Assembly (NCBI RefSeq): GCF_017676345.1
Contig: NZ_JAFFZM010000005.1
Span: 62,001-126,000, forward strand
Source of the DNA: Streptomyces smyrnaeus
GTDB lineage: Bacteria; Actinomycetota; Actinomycetes; Streptomycetales; Streptomycetaceae
Direction of reading: 5' to 3'
Length of the DNA stretch: 64,000 nucleotides
The stretch's first letter is position 1, and every line of letters starts with the position of its first letter. A model generated the notes under the pieces. The model searched no databases. It saw only the letters and a list, made by a program, of their open reading frames with translations, and was not told the origin of the DNA. This document shows positions 34,518 through 46,817 of the stretch, in pieces. A program made the position numbers and the translations under genes.

Positions 34518-35507
34518 ATGGCTGGTACGCGTAAGAAGACCTCGGACGATCCGCTCGCCCCGCTGACCGTGGCGGTGGGCCAGGAAGAGCTGCTCATCGA
34601 ACGTGCCGTGCGGGCCGTGATCGATGCCGCGCGCGCCGCCGACGCGGACACGGATGTGCGGGACCTGGCGCCGGGGGATCTGCAGCCCGGCACGCTGGCC
34701 GAGCTGACCAGCCCCTCGCTCTTCGCCGAGCGCAAGGTCGTCGTCGTTCGGGCGGCGCAGGACCTGGGGGCGGACACCGTCAAGGACGTGAAGGCGTATC
34801 TGACGGCCCCGGCGGAGGAGATCACCCTCGTTCTGGTGCACGCGGGCGGCGCCAAGGGCAAGGGGCTGCTGGACGCCGCGCGGAAGGCGGGTGCGCGCGA
34901 GGTCGAGTGCCCGAAGATGACCAAGCCCGCCGACCGGCTGGCGTTCGTCCGTGGGGAGTTCCGCTCGCTGGGGCGGGCGGCGACGGCCGAGGCGTGCCAG
35001 GCGCTGGTGGACGCCATCGGCAGCGATCTGCGCGAGCTGGCCTCGGCGTGCACACAGCTGACCGCCGACGTCGAGGGCACCATCGACGAGGCCGTGGTCG
35101 GGCGCTACTACACGGGCCGTGCCGAGGCCTCCAGCTTCACCGTCGCCGACCGGGCGGTCGAGGGGAAGGCGGCCGAGGCACTGGAGACGCTGCGCTGGGC
35201 GGTGGCCACGGGGGTCGCTCCGGTACTGATCACCAGCGCGCTGGCGCAGGGGGTGCGGGCCATCGGCAAGCTGGCGGGCGCCCCGCGCGGGGCGCGGGCG
35301 GGCGACCTGGCGCGGGAGCTGGGCATGCCCCCGTGGAAGATCGACCGGGTGCGGCAGCAGATGCGCGGCTGGACGCCGGACGGGGTGGCCGCGGCCCTGC
35401 GGGCCGTCGCCGAGGCGGACGCGGCCGTCAAGGGCGGCGGGATGGACCCGGAGTACGCGCTGGAGAAGGCCGTCGTCACCATCGCCGGCGCCGCCCGCTC
35501 CCGCTGA
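34518..35507 (+). CDS. holA: DNA polymerase III subunit delta
   Basis: Clamp-loader delta subunit that opens the beta sliding clamp. 329 residues from ATG 34518 (ATG 34506 is possible). N-terminal AAA-like fold starting PLAPLTVAVGQEELLIERAV, with LTSPSLFAERKVVVVRAAQDLG as the clamp-interacting region. The lid and C-terminal collar helices contain SDLRELASACTQL and FTVADRAVEGKAAEALETL. holA next to comEC is a common bacterial arrangement. In 34389-34517 there is an 18-bp direct repeat (CGGCGCCCCGGCTCCCGA twice, about 34405-34441) and no other gene. Confidence 0.94.
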   Translation: MAGTRKKTSDDPLAPLTVAVGQEELLIERAVRAVIDAARAADADTDVRDLAPGDLQPGTLAELTSPSLFAERKVVVVRAAQDLGADTVKDVKAYLTAPAEEITLVLVHAGGAKGKGLLDAARKAGAREVECPKMTKPADRLAFVRGEFRSLGRAATAEACQALVDAIGSDLRELASACTQLTADVEGTIDEAVVGRYYTGRAEASSFTVADRAVEGKAAEALETLRWAVATGVAPVLITSALAQGVRAIGKLAGAPRGARAGDLARELGMPPWKIDRVRQQMRGWTPDGVAAALRAVAEADAAVKGGGMDPEYALEKAVVTIAGAARSR

Positions 35508-35603
35508 GCGAGCCACCGCCCCGCACCCCGGACGGAGCTTCGGGCGGCCCCCCCGGGCGGTCCGTCGCCGGGGGCCGCGCGTGGCGGGCCGGGGCCGCGC
35601 ATG

Positions 35604-35655
35604 GCGAAGGCCCCGCCCTGGAGCCCTGGGGAGGGGCTTCGGACGGGGCCTTTGC
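35604..35655. terminator. Bidirectional terminator between holA and rpsT
   Basis: A 12-bp stem (35604-35615 with 35644-35655, one G-T pair, GAAGGCCCCG/CGGGGCCTTT core) lies in the 312-base convergent spacer. The TTT and TTCG on the plus-strand side give a short T-rich end. No gene is seen in the rest of 35508-35819. Confidence 0.6.
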
Positions 35656-35819
35656 TTCGTACTGTGTGGTGCGCCGCACCCGCGTGGCGAACGCAGGCCG
35701 CGTGCGGCGCGCTGTCTCAAGCGGTTGCCCGGGCGTACGGCGGATGAGAGAGGGCCCGCCTCACAACGTCCGAGCGGTCGGGAGACCGAGGAGCTGGGAA
35801 CAGCTCCGAGAAGGTGAGG

Positions 35820-36086
35820 TCAGCCCTTGAGGGAGGCCACGTGCTTGGCCAGCGCCGCCTTCTTGTTGGCGGCGTTGTTCTTGTGCAGCACACCCTTGCT
35901 GGTGGCCTTGTCGAGCTTCCGGGCGGCCTGCTTCTGGGCCTCGATCGCCTTGGCGGCGTCACCGGCGGCCACGGCCTCGCGGGTGCGACGGATCGCGGTC
36001 TTCAGCTCGGACTTCACGGCCTTGTTGCGCTGCCGTGCCTTCTCGTTGGTCTTGATCCGCTTGATCTGGGACTTGATGTTCGCCAC
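35820..36086 (-). CDS. rpsT: 30S ribosomal protein S20
   Basis: Small-subunit protein bS20, 88 residues, the normal size. The true start is GTG 36086 ([17 protein letters not shown]), with AAAGG upstream; a longer open frame to 36155 runs through the leader hairpins and is not coding. The basic helical body ([40 protein letters not shown]) is typical. It is divergent from lepA, a common bacterial pairing. Confidence 0.97.
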   Translation of the reverse strand: MANIKSQIKRIKTNEKARQRNKAVKSELKTAIRRTREAVAAGDAAKAIEAQKQAARKLDKATSKGVLHKNNAANKKAALAKHVASLKG

Positions 36087-36169
36087 GAATGAGCCTTTGC
36101 GGTTCGGAGTTTCAAACGCCGGTGCCAGCAGGCACCGTCCAGTGCCATAAGGCACAGTCGCTCAGGTTA
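36087..36169 (-). promoter_or_regulatory. rpsT promoter and structured 5' leader
   Basis: On the minus strand TAACCT (36169-36164) is a likely -10, with TTGGGA about 19 bases upstream as a weak -35. The predicted RNA would start near 36156. It contains two tight stem-loops: GTGCC-TTAT-GGCAC (36155-36142) and GGTGCC-TGCT-GGCACC (36136-36121). This compact leader may mediate S20 autoregulation; that role is inferred. Confidence 0.45.
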
Positions 36170-36407
36170 CCAGCCGGGGCAGCGGGCCTCCCAATCCGGT
36201 CGGTGCCCCGCGCGCATGGGACCATGGGATGCGACACACCGTCTCGACGGGGCCGCGCAGCGCCCCCGGAAGGCGCCCGGGCCGTCCCGAAGACGCTCCG
36301 AAAGGGCGCCCCGGAAGGCGTCCGAGACCTCGCCGCGAGACCGTACAGCCCGAAGCCGCACGACCCGACAGCCCGAAACCGACAGGCCAGAACCGACAGG
36401 ACACTGC

Positions 36408-38282
<1,875 letters not shown>

Positions 38283-38375
38283 TCCGCCGTCGCCTGCGGC
38301 GTACTCCGCCGGGTGCTCCGCCGTGCGCGGGCCAGTTCCCGGCTGCCCCTTTTGGTGCGTTGCAGTCCGCCGGTG

Positions 38376-38425
38376 TGTTGTGGCTGCTGGGGGCACCTCC
38401 CGGCCGAAGGCTGGGGGAGCAGTTC
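38376..38425. repeat. Streptomycete interspersed repeat (GGGGGCACCTCCC type)
   Basis: TGCTGGGGGCACCTCCCGGCC-GAA-GGCTGGGGGAG (with break) forms a hairpin with a GAA loop (arms about 38397-38405 and 38409-38419). I recognise the GGGGGCACCTCCC...GGCTGGGGGAG pattern as a frequent streptomycete intergenic element. It lies about 110 bases past the lepA stop and may terminate lepA transcription. Confidence 0.6.
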
Positions 38426-38450
38426 CCCGTGCGCACCTTCGGGGCCCCGC

Positions 38451-38485
38451 CCCCTTACGTAAGGGCAGACCCCTTACGTAAGGGG
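38451..38485. promoter_or_regulatory. Tandem TTACGTAA palindromes upstream of acyl-CoA ligase
   Basis: Two perfect 14-bp palindromes CCCTTACGTAAGGG (38452-38465 and 38471-38484, the second extendable to 16 bp) lie 19 bp centre to centre, as direct copies. They are about 120-150 bases before the GTG of the acyl-CoA ligase. The spacing near two helical turns suggests paired repressor dimers. Confidence 0.55.
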
Positions 38486-38506
38486 GCTGCTGCCTTTACT
38501 CTGATC

Positions 38507-38530
38507 ACTGCTCAGTAGTTACTCGTGAGT
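38507..38530. promoter_or_regulatory. Two further short dyads near the acyl-CoA ligase promoter
   Basis: ACTG-CT-CAGT (38507-38516) and ACTC-GT-GAGT (38521-38530) lie 14 bp apart. They resemble half-sites of TetR-type operators but are short. Confidence 0.3.
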
Positions 38531-38603
38531 CAATAAGCGCGAGCCGACACACAGCAGGACGACAAGCAGGACGACAAGCAGGACGCGGGTCCCGGAGGAT
38601 GTC

Positions 38604-40496
<1,893 letters not shown>

Positions 40497-40557
40497 CCGC
40501 AGTGGGGTCAGGTCGCCGGAAGCTCCTTGAGGAGGCTCGGGCCCGGGACCTCGGCGG

Positions 40558-40755
40558 TCAGGAGCCGCGTAGCTCGGCCAGGGCGTCGGCCAGGGCGGCG
40601 ACGTCACGGGCGTCGTCCAGTCGGCGCTGCTCCTCCTCCAGCAGCCGACGCGACTGACGGTTCTTGCGGAACAGATCGAGGAAGACCGCCACCTTGGTGC
40701 GCAGCACCTGGAGCACGCCGAGGACGGCCTCCAGGGCGACGAGGTTGTCCTCCAT
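40558..40755 (-). CDS. Small helical protein, possibly N-terminally extended
   Basis: 65 residues from ATG 40755: MEDNLVALEAVLGVLQVLRT, then KVAVFLDLFRKNRQSRRLLEEEQRRLDD, a strongly amphipathic helix pattern with a likely coiled coil. The same frame continues upstream to about 40923 with almost perfect G/C third positions and protein-like text (NLFAFLGLIPAWAGV, then AGPTAREAGNLLVDD), but offers no ATG, GTG or TTG. The real protein may be about 121 residues starting at CTG 40923, or the gene may be 5'-truncated. Function is unknown. It converges with the acyl-CoA ligase. Confidence 0.6.
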   Translation of the reverse strand: MEDNLVALEAVLGVLQVLRTKVAVFLDLFRKNRQSRRLLEEEQRRLDDARDVAALADALAELRGS

Positions 40756-41087
40756 GTCGTCGACGAGCAGGTTCCCGGCCTCGCGCGCGGTGGGGCCGGC
40801 GCGCCCGGGGATGGTGTGGTCGTTGCGGCCCCGTTGGCTGCCCTGGTTCCACCCGGTCGCGGACCGGACGCCGGCCCAGGCGGGAATGAGCCCGAGGAAG
40901 GCGAAGAGATTACCGGGCCGCAGACCGGTGTCAAGGGCTCAGAGTCGGGAACGGCGGTGTTCGGCCACGATTTCCGTGACTCCACGCGTATGACCGAGCC
41001 CCGTCTGTCACCCTTGCTCCACCGTGCCGAGCGCGGTGAGGGAACGACCGGGGGAGTACCCGGGGGAGTCGCCCGGGGAGGGGTGCG

Positions 41088-42959
41088 ATGGACAGCGGGG
41101 ACGAGGCGGACACCACGGGGGCGGAGAGGCCGACCACGATGCCACCGCCGGATGCCACTACAGCGCCACCGTCAGGGGCGGGAGGGCGCGGGGGCGAGAT
41201 GCCGCACGCGGTCCGTACCGAACTGCCGGGCAACGCGCTCGCGGCAGGGGCGGCGCGCGGCTTCGCCCGCGCGGCGCTCGGCCGGTGGGGAGTGCGCGGT
41301 ACGGCGGCCGAGGACGCGGTGCTGCTGGTCAGCGAACTGGTCACCAACGCCGTTGTGCACGCCGGTACCTCGGTCGAGGTGGAGTGCCGCTACGCCGCCG
41401 GAGTCGTCTACGCGGAGGTCGCCGACCGCCATCCCGCGCGCCGGGTGGCCGCACAGGGCGAGGAGGGCCACGGCCTGCGGCTGGTCGGCGCGCTCGCCAA
41501 GGAGTGGGGCATCAGTTACCGCAGGGACCGCAAGGCCGTGTGGTTCCAACTCGGCCCCGCGCCGCACACCCTCGGTGCCGGTGCCGGGTCGGGCGAGACC
41601 CCACCCGACGACCCGGGGTCCGCCTCCGCCTCCCCTGCCGCCGCCCTTCCCGCCGTCTCCAGCGCGGCCCATCCGTTCCGGGACCGCGAGTGGACCAACA
41701 ACGGTGCGCTCTCCTTCCTCGCCGAGGCGTCGGACCTGCTGTCCGGGCACACCGACGAGGACAAGGTCGCCTCGCTCGCCGGGCAGTTGATGGTGCCGCG
41801 CTTCGCCGACTGGTGTGCCGTATGGCTGCGGGACGACGAACGCTCGCGGCGGTCCCGGCTGGCCCGGGTCTGGCACGCGCAGGAGAGCCGCATCGAGGAG
41901 TTGCGTGCCGAACTCGCCGAGGAGCCGCCCGCCCCCGCGCCCCGGGTGCTGCCCGGTCAGGCAGCCCCTTGGCGCCGGCCCGGCCGCGCCGCGTCGAGCA
42001 GTGGCGCCGCCTCGACCGGCACCGACGAGGCCTCGGTCGTGTGCGACCTGGTCGTCGGCGGCCGTTCGGTCGGGGCGCTGGTGATCGGGCGCGCCGGTCT
42101 GCTGCGGATACCGGACGAAGTGCTGGGGCTGGTGGAGGACTTCGCACGCCGGGTGGCGCTCGCCGTACTCTCCGCGCGTCGCTACGCCCTCCAGGCGAAC
42201 ATCAGCCGGATCCTGCAGCGCGGCCTGCTGCCCAGCGAGGAGATGCACGTCCCCGGTCTCGACACCGCGCTCGTCTACGAACCCGCCGGCGAGGGCGCCT
42301 GGGCGGGTGGTGACTTCTACGACCTGCTGCGGCTGCCCGACGGCCGCTGGCGCTTCGCACTGGGCGATGTGTGCGGCAACGGCCCGGAGGCGGCCGTGGT
42401 GACCGGGCTGGCCCGCCCCGTGCTGCGACTGCTCGCCAGGGAGGGCCACTCCGTGCCCGAGACCCTGGAGCGGCTCAACCGGGAGGTGGGGGAGCAGGCG
42501 CGGTTCCTGTCCGTCGTCTACGGCGAACTCGCCTTCCGGGGCGGGCTCGTGGAGTGCACGCTCAGCTGTGCGGGGCATCCGCTGCCGCTCGTGCGCGACG
42601 CCTTCGGGACGGTGCGTACCGCCGCACAGCCGCAGTTGCTCCTCGGGGTCGCTCCGCGGGTCGGCTACGAGTGCCACTCCTTCTCGCTGCACCCCGGCGA
42701 CACGCTGCTGTGCGTCACCGACGGAGTGACCGAACGCCGCTGCGGGCGTCGCCTGTTCGACGACGGCGACGGCCTGGCGACCTGCTTCGCCGCCAGCGCG
42801 GGGCTGGACGCCGACGGCACGGCCGAGCATGTGCGCCGCGCGGTGTACGCCTTCGCGCCCGACCTGCCCGCCGACGACCTGGCCATGCTGGTGCTGCGGG
42901 TGCCGGAGCAGACCGGAACGGCACCCGACGGCCGGACCGGCCTGCCGCACCAGCCGTGA
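41088..42959 (+). CDS. SpoIIE-type PP2C phosphatase with HATPase and GAF-like domains
   Basis: 623 residues from ATG 41088 (GGAGGGG upstream). Domain order: disordered N-terminus; RsbW-like HATPase (about 40-165, AVLLVSELVTNAVVHAG and GLRLVGALAKEWG); GAF-like sensor region (about 200-370); SpoIIE/RsbU phosphatase (about 385-610) with AGGDFYDLL, LGDVCGNG, LSCAGHPLPLV and LLCVTDGVTER. Proteins of this build both bind and dephosphorylate anti-anti-sigma factors, linking a signal to sigma-factor release. Streptomyces carry dozens. The partner is not encoded here. Confidence 0.92.
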   Translation: MDSGDEADTTGAERPTTMPPPDATTAPPSGAGGRGGEMPHAVRTELPGNALAAGAARGFARAALGRWGVRGTAAEDAVLLVSELVTNAVVHAGTSVEVECRYAAGVVYAEVADRHPARRVAAQGEEGHGLRLVGALAKEWGISYRRDRKAVWFQLGPAPHTLGAGAGSGETPPDDPGSASASPAAALPAVSSAAHPFRDREWTNNGALSFLAEASDLLSGHTDEDKVASLAGQLMVPRFADWCAVWLRDDERSRRSRLARVWHAQESRIEELRAELAEEPPAPAPRVLPGQAAPWRRPGRAASSSGAASTGTDEASVVCDLVVGGRSVGALVIGRAGLLRIPDEVLGLVEDFARRVALAVLSARRYALQANISRILQRGLLPSEEMHVPGLDTALVYEPAGEGAWAGGDFYDLLRLPDGRWRFALGDVCGNGPEAAVVTGLARPVLRLLAREGHSVPETLERLNREVGEQARFLSVVYGELAFRGGLVECTLSCAGHPLPLVRDAFGTVRTAAQPQLLLGVAPRVGYECHSFSLHPGDTLLCVTDGVTERRCGRRLFDDGDGLATCFAASAGLDADGTAEHVRRAVYAFAPDLPADDLAMLVLRVPEQTGTAPDGRTGLPHQP

Positions 42960-42970
42960 GGCCCGCCGCC

Positions 42971-44203
42971 TCAGTCCACCAGGTCCCTGACCACCGCGTC
43001 GGCCAGCAGCCGGCCCCGCAGGGTCAGCACCGCGCGGCCCTCCTCGTACGGCTCCCTCTCCAGCAGTCCCTCGTCCCGGGCCCGCTCGGCGGCCCGCGCA
43101 CCCTGCGGCGCGAGCAGCGACAGCGGACAGCCCCGGCTGAGCCTCAGCTCCAGCAGGATCCGTTCGACGCGCCTGTCCTCCGCGGTGAGCAGTTCGCGGC
43201 CGGCGCCGGGTGAGCGGCCCTCGGCCAGCGCCTTCGCGTAGGCGGCGGGGTGCTTGACGTTCCACCAGCGGACGCCGCCGATATGGCTGTGCGCACCCGG
43301 TCCGGCGCCCCACCAGTCGGCGCCCGTCCAGTACAGCTCGTTGTGCCGGCAGCGGGCCGCCTCGTCCCCGGTCACCGCCCAGTTGGAGACCTCGTACCAC
43401 TCCAGACCGGCCGCCGTCAGCCGCTCCTCGGCGATCAGATAGCGGTCCGCGTGCACATCGTCGTCGGTCATCGGCACCTCGCCGCGTCGGATGCGGCGGG
43501 CGAGCCGGGTGCCTTCCTCCACGATGAGCGCGTACGCCGAGATGTGGTCGGGGCCCGCGGCCAGGGCGGCGTCCAGGGAGGCGCGCCAGTCCTCGTCCGA
43601 CTCGCCCGGCGTGCCGTAGATCAGATCGAGGTTCACATGGGAGAAACCCGCCTTGCGGGCCTCCCCGACGCACTCCTCGGGCCGTCCGGGGGTGTGTGTG
43701 CGGTCCAGGACGCGCAGGATGTGCGGGCGGGCGCTCTGCATGCCGAAGGAGACGCGGTTGAAGCCCGCCTCCCGCAGCTCGGCTAGGTAGGCGGGGTCCA
43801 CCGACTCCGGGTTGGCCTCGGTGGTGACCTCGGCGTTCCGCGCCAGCCCGAACTCGTCCCTGACGGCCGCGAGCATGCGGCCCAGGTCGGCGGCTGGGAG
43901 CAGCGTGGGGGTGCCGCCGCCGACGAACACCGTCTCGACCGGGCGCGGGTCGTCACCGAGTACCCGACGGGCCAGCCGGATCTCCTCGACGGCCTGCTCC
44001 GCGTAGCCCTCGCGGGAGCTCCCGCCCAGCTCGGTGGCGGTGTAGGTGTTGAAGTCGCAGTAGCCGCAGCGGGTGGCGCAGTACGGCACGTGGAGGTAGA
44101 AGCCGAGCGGGCGGTCGGCCGCGCCGTCGAGTGCGTGCGGGGGCAGCGAACCGTCGTGGGGCACGGGCTCGCCGTCGGGAAGTGCGGAGGGCATGCTCTC
44201 CAT
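42971..44203 (-). CDS. hemW: Radical SAM heme chaperone HemW
   Basis: HemN-like protein now regarded as a heme chaperone. About 410 residues from ATG 44203 (ATG 44194 also fits, and the frame is open to 44254). The radical SAM cluster is C42-x3-C46-x2-C49 (YCATRCGYCDF), and VFVGGGTPTLL, VTTEANPES and NRVSFGMQS follow. The C-terminal HemN domain (winged helix) ends VLTLRGRLLADAVVRDLVD. The start region has no clear ribosome site. It is divergent from the Uma2 gene. Confidence 0.92.
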   Translation of the reverse strand: MESMPSALPDGEPVPHDGSLPPHALDGAADRPLGFYLHVPYCATRCGYCDFNTYTATELGGSSREGYAEQAVEEIRLARRVLGDDPRPVETVFVGGGTPTLLPAADLGRMLAAVRDEFGLARNAEVTTEANPESVDPAYLAELREAGFNRVSFGMQSARPHILRVLDRTHTPGRPEECVGEARKAGFSHVNLDLIYGTPGESDEDWRASLDAALAAGPDHISAYALIVEEGTRLARRIRRGEVPMTDDDVHADRYLIAEERLTAAGLEWYEVSNWAVTGDEAARCRHNELYWTGADWWGAGPGAHSHIGGVRWWNVKHPAAYAKALAEGRSPGAGRELLTAEDRRVERILLELRLSRGCPLSLLAPQGARAAERARDEGLLEREPYEEGRAVLTLRGRLLADAVVRDLVD

Positions 44204-44309
44204 TGTCCGGCACCGTTCGGACGACGGCCCACGACGCGACGTGCGCACTGTCACATCTGGTGGCTACGCTGAGTGTGTACGTGAACGCAGTGGCTGCAAG
44301 GGGGCTGGA

Positions 44310-44915
44310 ATGACCATCGCACCAGAACGGATGGATGCCAGGATGACCGACTCCCACGCGATAAACGCCTTCGAGGAACTCGACGTACCTGAGGGATTCA
44401 AGGCCGAGCTGCTGTGGGGGGAAATCGTGATGATGGCGGGGCCGGATCTGGTCCACAACCGGATCGTGCAGGCCGTGGCGGACCAGATCCCCCGCAAGCG
44501 CTGGGACCGTCTCCAGACCCAGGACGTCGCCCTCCTCGCCCAGACCAGCGAGCCCCAGCCGGATCTCGTGGTGCTCCCGCGTGACGCGGGCCCTGCTTCG
44601 GGCAGGCTGATGCCCCCCGAGGAGATCACCCTCCTACTGGAGGTTGTCTCCAAGACGAGCAAGCACCGGGACTACGTCACCAAGCGCACGCTCTACGCGG
44701 CGGGCGGCGTCCCCGGATATTTGATCATCGATCCTTTCACGGGTGAGTGCGTCCTGCTCACCGAACCGGCAGGCAAGGGCGAGGAGGCCGACTACCGGGT
44801 GGAGCGCCGGGCGCGGTTCGGCGAGTCCCTCCCGCTCGACCTCCTCGGAGTGAAGCTGGAGACCGAGGAGTTCCAGACCCTTCCCGTCAAGCAGTCGGAG
44901 AAGCCGGAGCAGTGA
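44310..44915 (+). CDS. Uma2-family (DUF820) PD-(D/E)xK-like protein
   Basis: 201 residues from ATG 44310 (GGGGG nearby). The Uma2 family has a restriction-endonuclease-like fold. The expected active-site residues are seen in QPDLVVLPRDA, then ITLLLEVVSKTSKHRDYVTKR, and the GGVPGYLIIDP tail motif. Streptomyces have many copies, and none has a firmly known biological role. The last 29 bases overlap the end of the DUF3097 gene on the opposite strand. Confidence 0.87.
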   Translation: MTIAPERMDARMTDSHAINAFEELDVPEGFKAELLWGEIVMMAGPDLVHNRIVQAVADQIPRKRWDRLQTQDVALLAQTSEPQPDLVVLPRDAGPASGRLMPPEEITLLLEVVSKTSKHRDYVTKRTLYAAGGVPGYLIIDPFTGECVLLTEPAGKGEEADYRVERRARFGESLPLDLLGVKLETEEFQTLPVKQSEKPEQ

Positions 44916-45768
44916 CGAAGTCGATGAGCTCTTCGACCCGGCCCAGCAGGGCGGGCTCCAGGTCCTTGTAGGAGCGGACGCGGCCGAGCAGCTGCTGCCA
45001 GGCCGCGCCCGTGTTCTGCGGCCACCCCAGGGCGGCGCACACCCCCGTCTTCCAGTCCTGGCCGTGCGGAATGCGCGGCCAGGCCCGGATGCCTGCCGAG
45101 GCGGGCTTCACGGCCTCCCAGATGTCGATGTACGGGTGCCCCACCACCAGCACATGGTCCCCGCTCACCTGCTCGGCGATCCGCGATTCCTTCGAGCCGG
45201 GGACCAGGTGGTCCACCAGCACCCCCAGCCGGGCTCCGGGCCCGGGCGCGAACGCGTCCACGACGGCGGGCAGGTCGTCGACGCCCTCCAGGTACTCCAC
45301 GACCACGCCTTCGATCCGCAGGTCGTCGCCCCACACCTTCTCGACCAGCTCGGCGTCGTGCCGCCCCTCGACATAGATCCGCCCCGCCCGTGCGACGCGG
45401 GCGCGTGCGCCGGGCACGGCGAGGGAGCCGGAGGCCGTCAGCCGCCCCCCGGCCGCCGGGGCACCGCCTCCGGCACCCGCACCCGCCTTCGCGCGGGGAC
45501 GCACCAGCGTGACGGTCCTGCCCTCCAGCAGGAAGCCCGCCGCGGTCATCGGGAAGACCCGGTGCTTGCCGAAACGGTCCTCAAGGGTGACGGTCGGGCC
45601 CTCCGCGGTCTTCTCGCACCGTACGACCGCCCCGCAGAACCCGGTACTGACCTCCTCCACCACCAGATCCCGCTCGGCGGCCACCTCGGGCACGGTGCGC
45701 GCCCGCTTCCACGGGGGAGTCAGATCCGGGTTGTCATAGCGGTCGTTTCGGCTGCGCATGCCGCTCAT
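44887..45768 (-). CDS. DUF3097-family protein
   Basis: 293 residues from ATG 45768 (ATG 45759 is an alternative). The sequence DLTPPWKRARTVPEVAAE near the start, GFCGAVVRCEK and TVTLEDRFGKHRVFPM match the actinobacterial DUF3097 family as I remember it. The central part (ARAGRIYVEGRHDAELVEKVWGDDLR with a break, then LGVLVDHLVPGSKE) resembles a Toprim-like nucleotidyl fold (E...D-x-D-type layout), which hints at nucleic acid work, but no function is established. Confidence 0.8.
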   Translation of the reverse strand: MSGMRSRNDRYDNPDLTPPWKRARTVPEVAAERDLVVEEVSTGFCGAVVRCEKTAEGPTVTLEDRFGKHRVFPMTAAGFLLEGRTVTLVRPRAKAGAGAGGGAPAAGGRLTASGSLAVPGARARVARAGRIYVEGRHDAELVEKVWGDDLRIEGVVVEYLEGVDDLPAVVDAFAPGPGARLGVLVDHLVPGSKESRIAEQVSGDHVLVVGHPYIDIWEAVKPASAGIRAWPRIPHGQDWKTGVCAALGWPQNTGAAWQQLLGRVRSYKDLEPALLGRVEELIDFVTAPASPTA

Positions 45769-45772
45769 TGTG

Positions 45773-46555
45773 CTACGTGTCGCGGCTCGGGCCGCCAGGT
45801 GCCCAGGTGCCCTGGGAGGCGAACCGGCGTGCCAGCTCGTCCCGTTGGGCCCGCACGTACGCCGCGTCCACCAGGGCCCCGTGTCCCGGTACGTACACGG
45901 CGTCCTCGCCGCCCAGCGCCAGCAGCCGGTCCAGCGCGGCCGGCCAGTGGGCCGGATGGGCGTCGGCCCCGGCCTGGGGTGCGCCGGACTCCTCCACCAG
46001 GTCGCCGCAGAAGACGACGTCGGGGGAGCCGGGCACTAGGACGGCCAGATCGTGCTCGGTGTGCGCCGGGCCGACATTGACCAGTACGGCCTCGCGTCCG
46101 CCCAGGTCGAGGGTGAGCTGTCCGCTGACCGGATGGTGCGGGCGCACCAGGACGTCGGCCGCCTCCCCGGCCTCGTCCTCCAGCAGACCGTGGGCCACGG
46201 CATCGTCCCGCAGCAGCTCGGCGCTGCGGGCCAGCAGCTCATCGGCGCCGACGGCCGCGTACACCTCCGCGCCGGCGAAGACGGCGGCACCGAAGACATG
46301 GTCGAAGTGCGGATGGGTGAGGACCACCCGCGTCACCCGGCGCCCCAGCAGCGCGGTCGCCTCGGCGCGGATCACAGCGCCCTCGCGCAGCGAGGACCCG
46401 GTGTCGATCACCAGGGCGCAGTGGTCGCCGCCGACGGCGCCCACCGTCGCGTCCCACTGCGGCAGTCTGCGCCGCAGCACACCGGGCGCGACCCGCTCCC
46501 AGCTGTGGTCGTCGGCCGACTGATGGTGTCCGGCGTCTTCCCCAAACGGCTGCAT
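45773..46555 (-). CDS. MBL-fold metallohydrolase
   Basis: 260 residues from ATG 46555. The zinc motif HPHFDH (81-86, VVLTHPHFDHVFGA) and later GPAHTEHDLAVLVPG, VVFCGDLVEES and YVPGHGAL give a full metal-ligand set of the glyoxalase-II-like branch. TAGCGT (46562-46567, minus strand) lies 6 bases upstream, suggesting a leaderless transcript. Four bases separate it from the DUF3097 gene, so the two are probably co-transcribed. The substrate is unknown. Confidence 0.87.
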   Translation of the reverse strand: MQPFGEDAGHHQSADDHSWERVAPGVLRRRLPQWDATVGAVGGDHCALVIDTGSSLREGAVIRAEATALLGRRVTRVVLTHPHFDHVFGAAVFAGAEVYAAVGADELLARSAELLRDDAVAHGLLEDEAGEAADVLVRPHHPVSGQLTLDLGGREAVLVNVGPAHTEHDLAVLVPGSPDVVFCGDLVEESGAPQAGADAHPAHWPAALDRLLALGGEDAVYVPGHGALVDAAYVRAQRDELARRFASQGTWAPGGPSRDT

Positions 46556-46717
46556 GCCACGACGCTAACCGCAGTCCGGTCACGACGCTCTGGGCCGCAC
46601 CGGGAGCGAGGATCGCACCACGGTGGCGCGGTACCGTCGGGCCTGCCGGCAGGCGGTCCCGGCCCCGGCCGCGGTCTGCCGACGGGCGGCCCTTGCCCTG
46701 GCCGTGGTGACCGGCCG

Positions 46718-46761
46718 TACACTGGCTCAGGGACTTGGCACTCCGGCAGGAAGAGTGCCAG
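46718..46761 (+). promoter_or_regulatory. hrcA-dnaJ promoter with CIRCE operator
   Basis: TTGGCACTC (46735-46743), N9, GAGTGCCAG (46753-46761) matches the CIRCE consensus TTAGCACTC-N9-GAGTGCTAA with two changes that keep the dyad. TACACT (46718-46723) is a good -10 directly upstream, so HrcA bound here would cover the transcription start. This predicts autoregulated heat-shock control. Confidence 0.88.
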
Positions 46762-46817
46762 AGGGGATCGCCGAGGGAACGGACTTCGGACCAACGGCCG
46801 GACGGGAGGTGTGCGCC

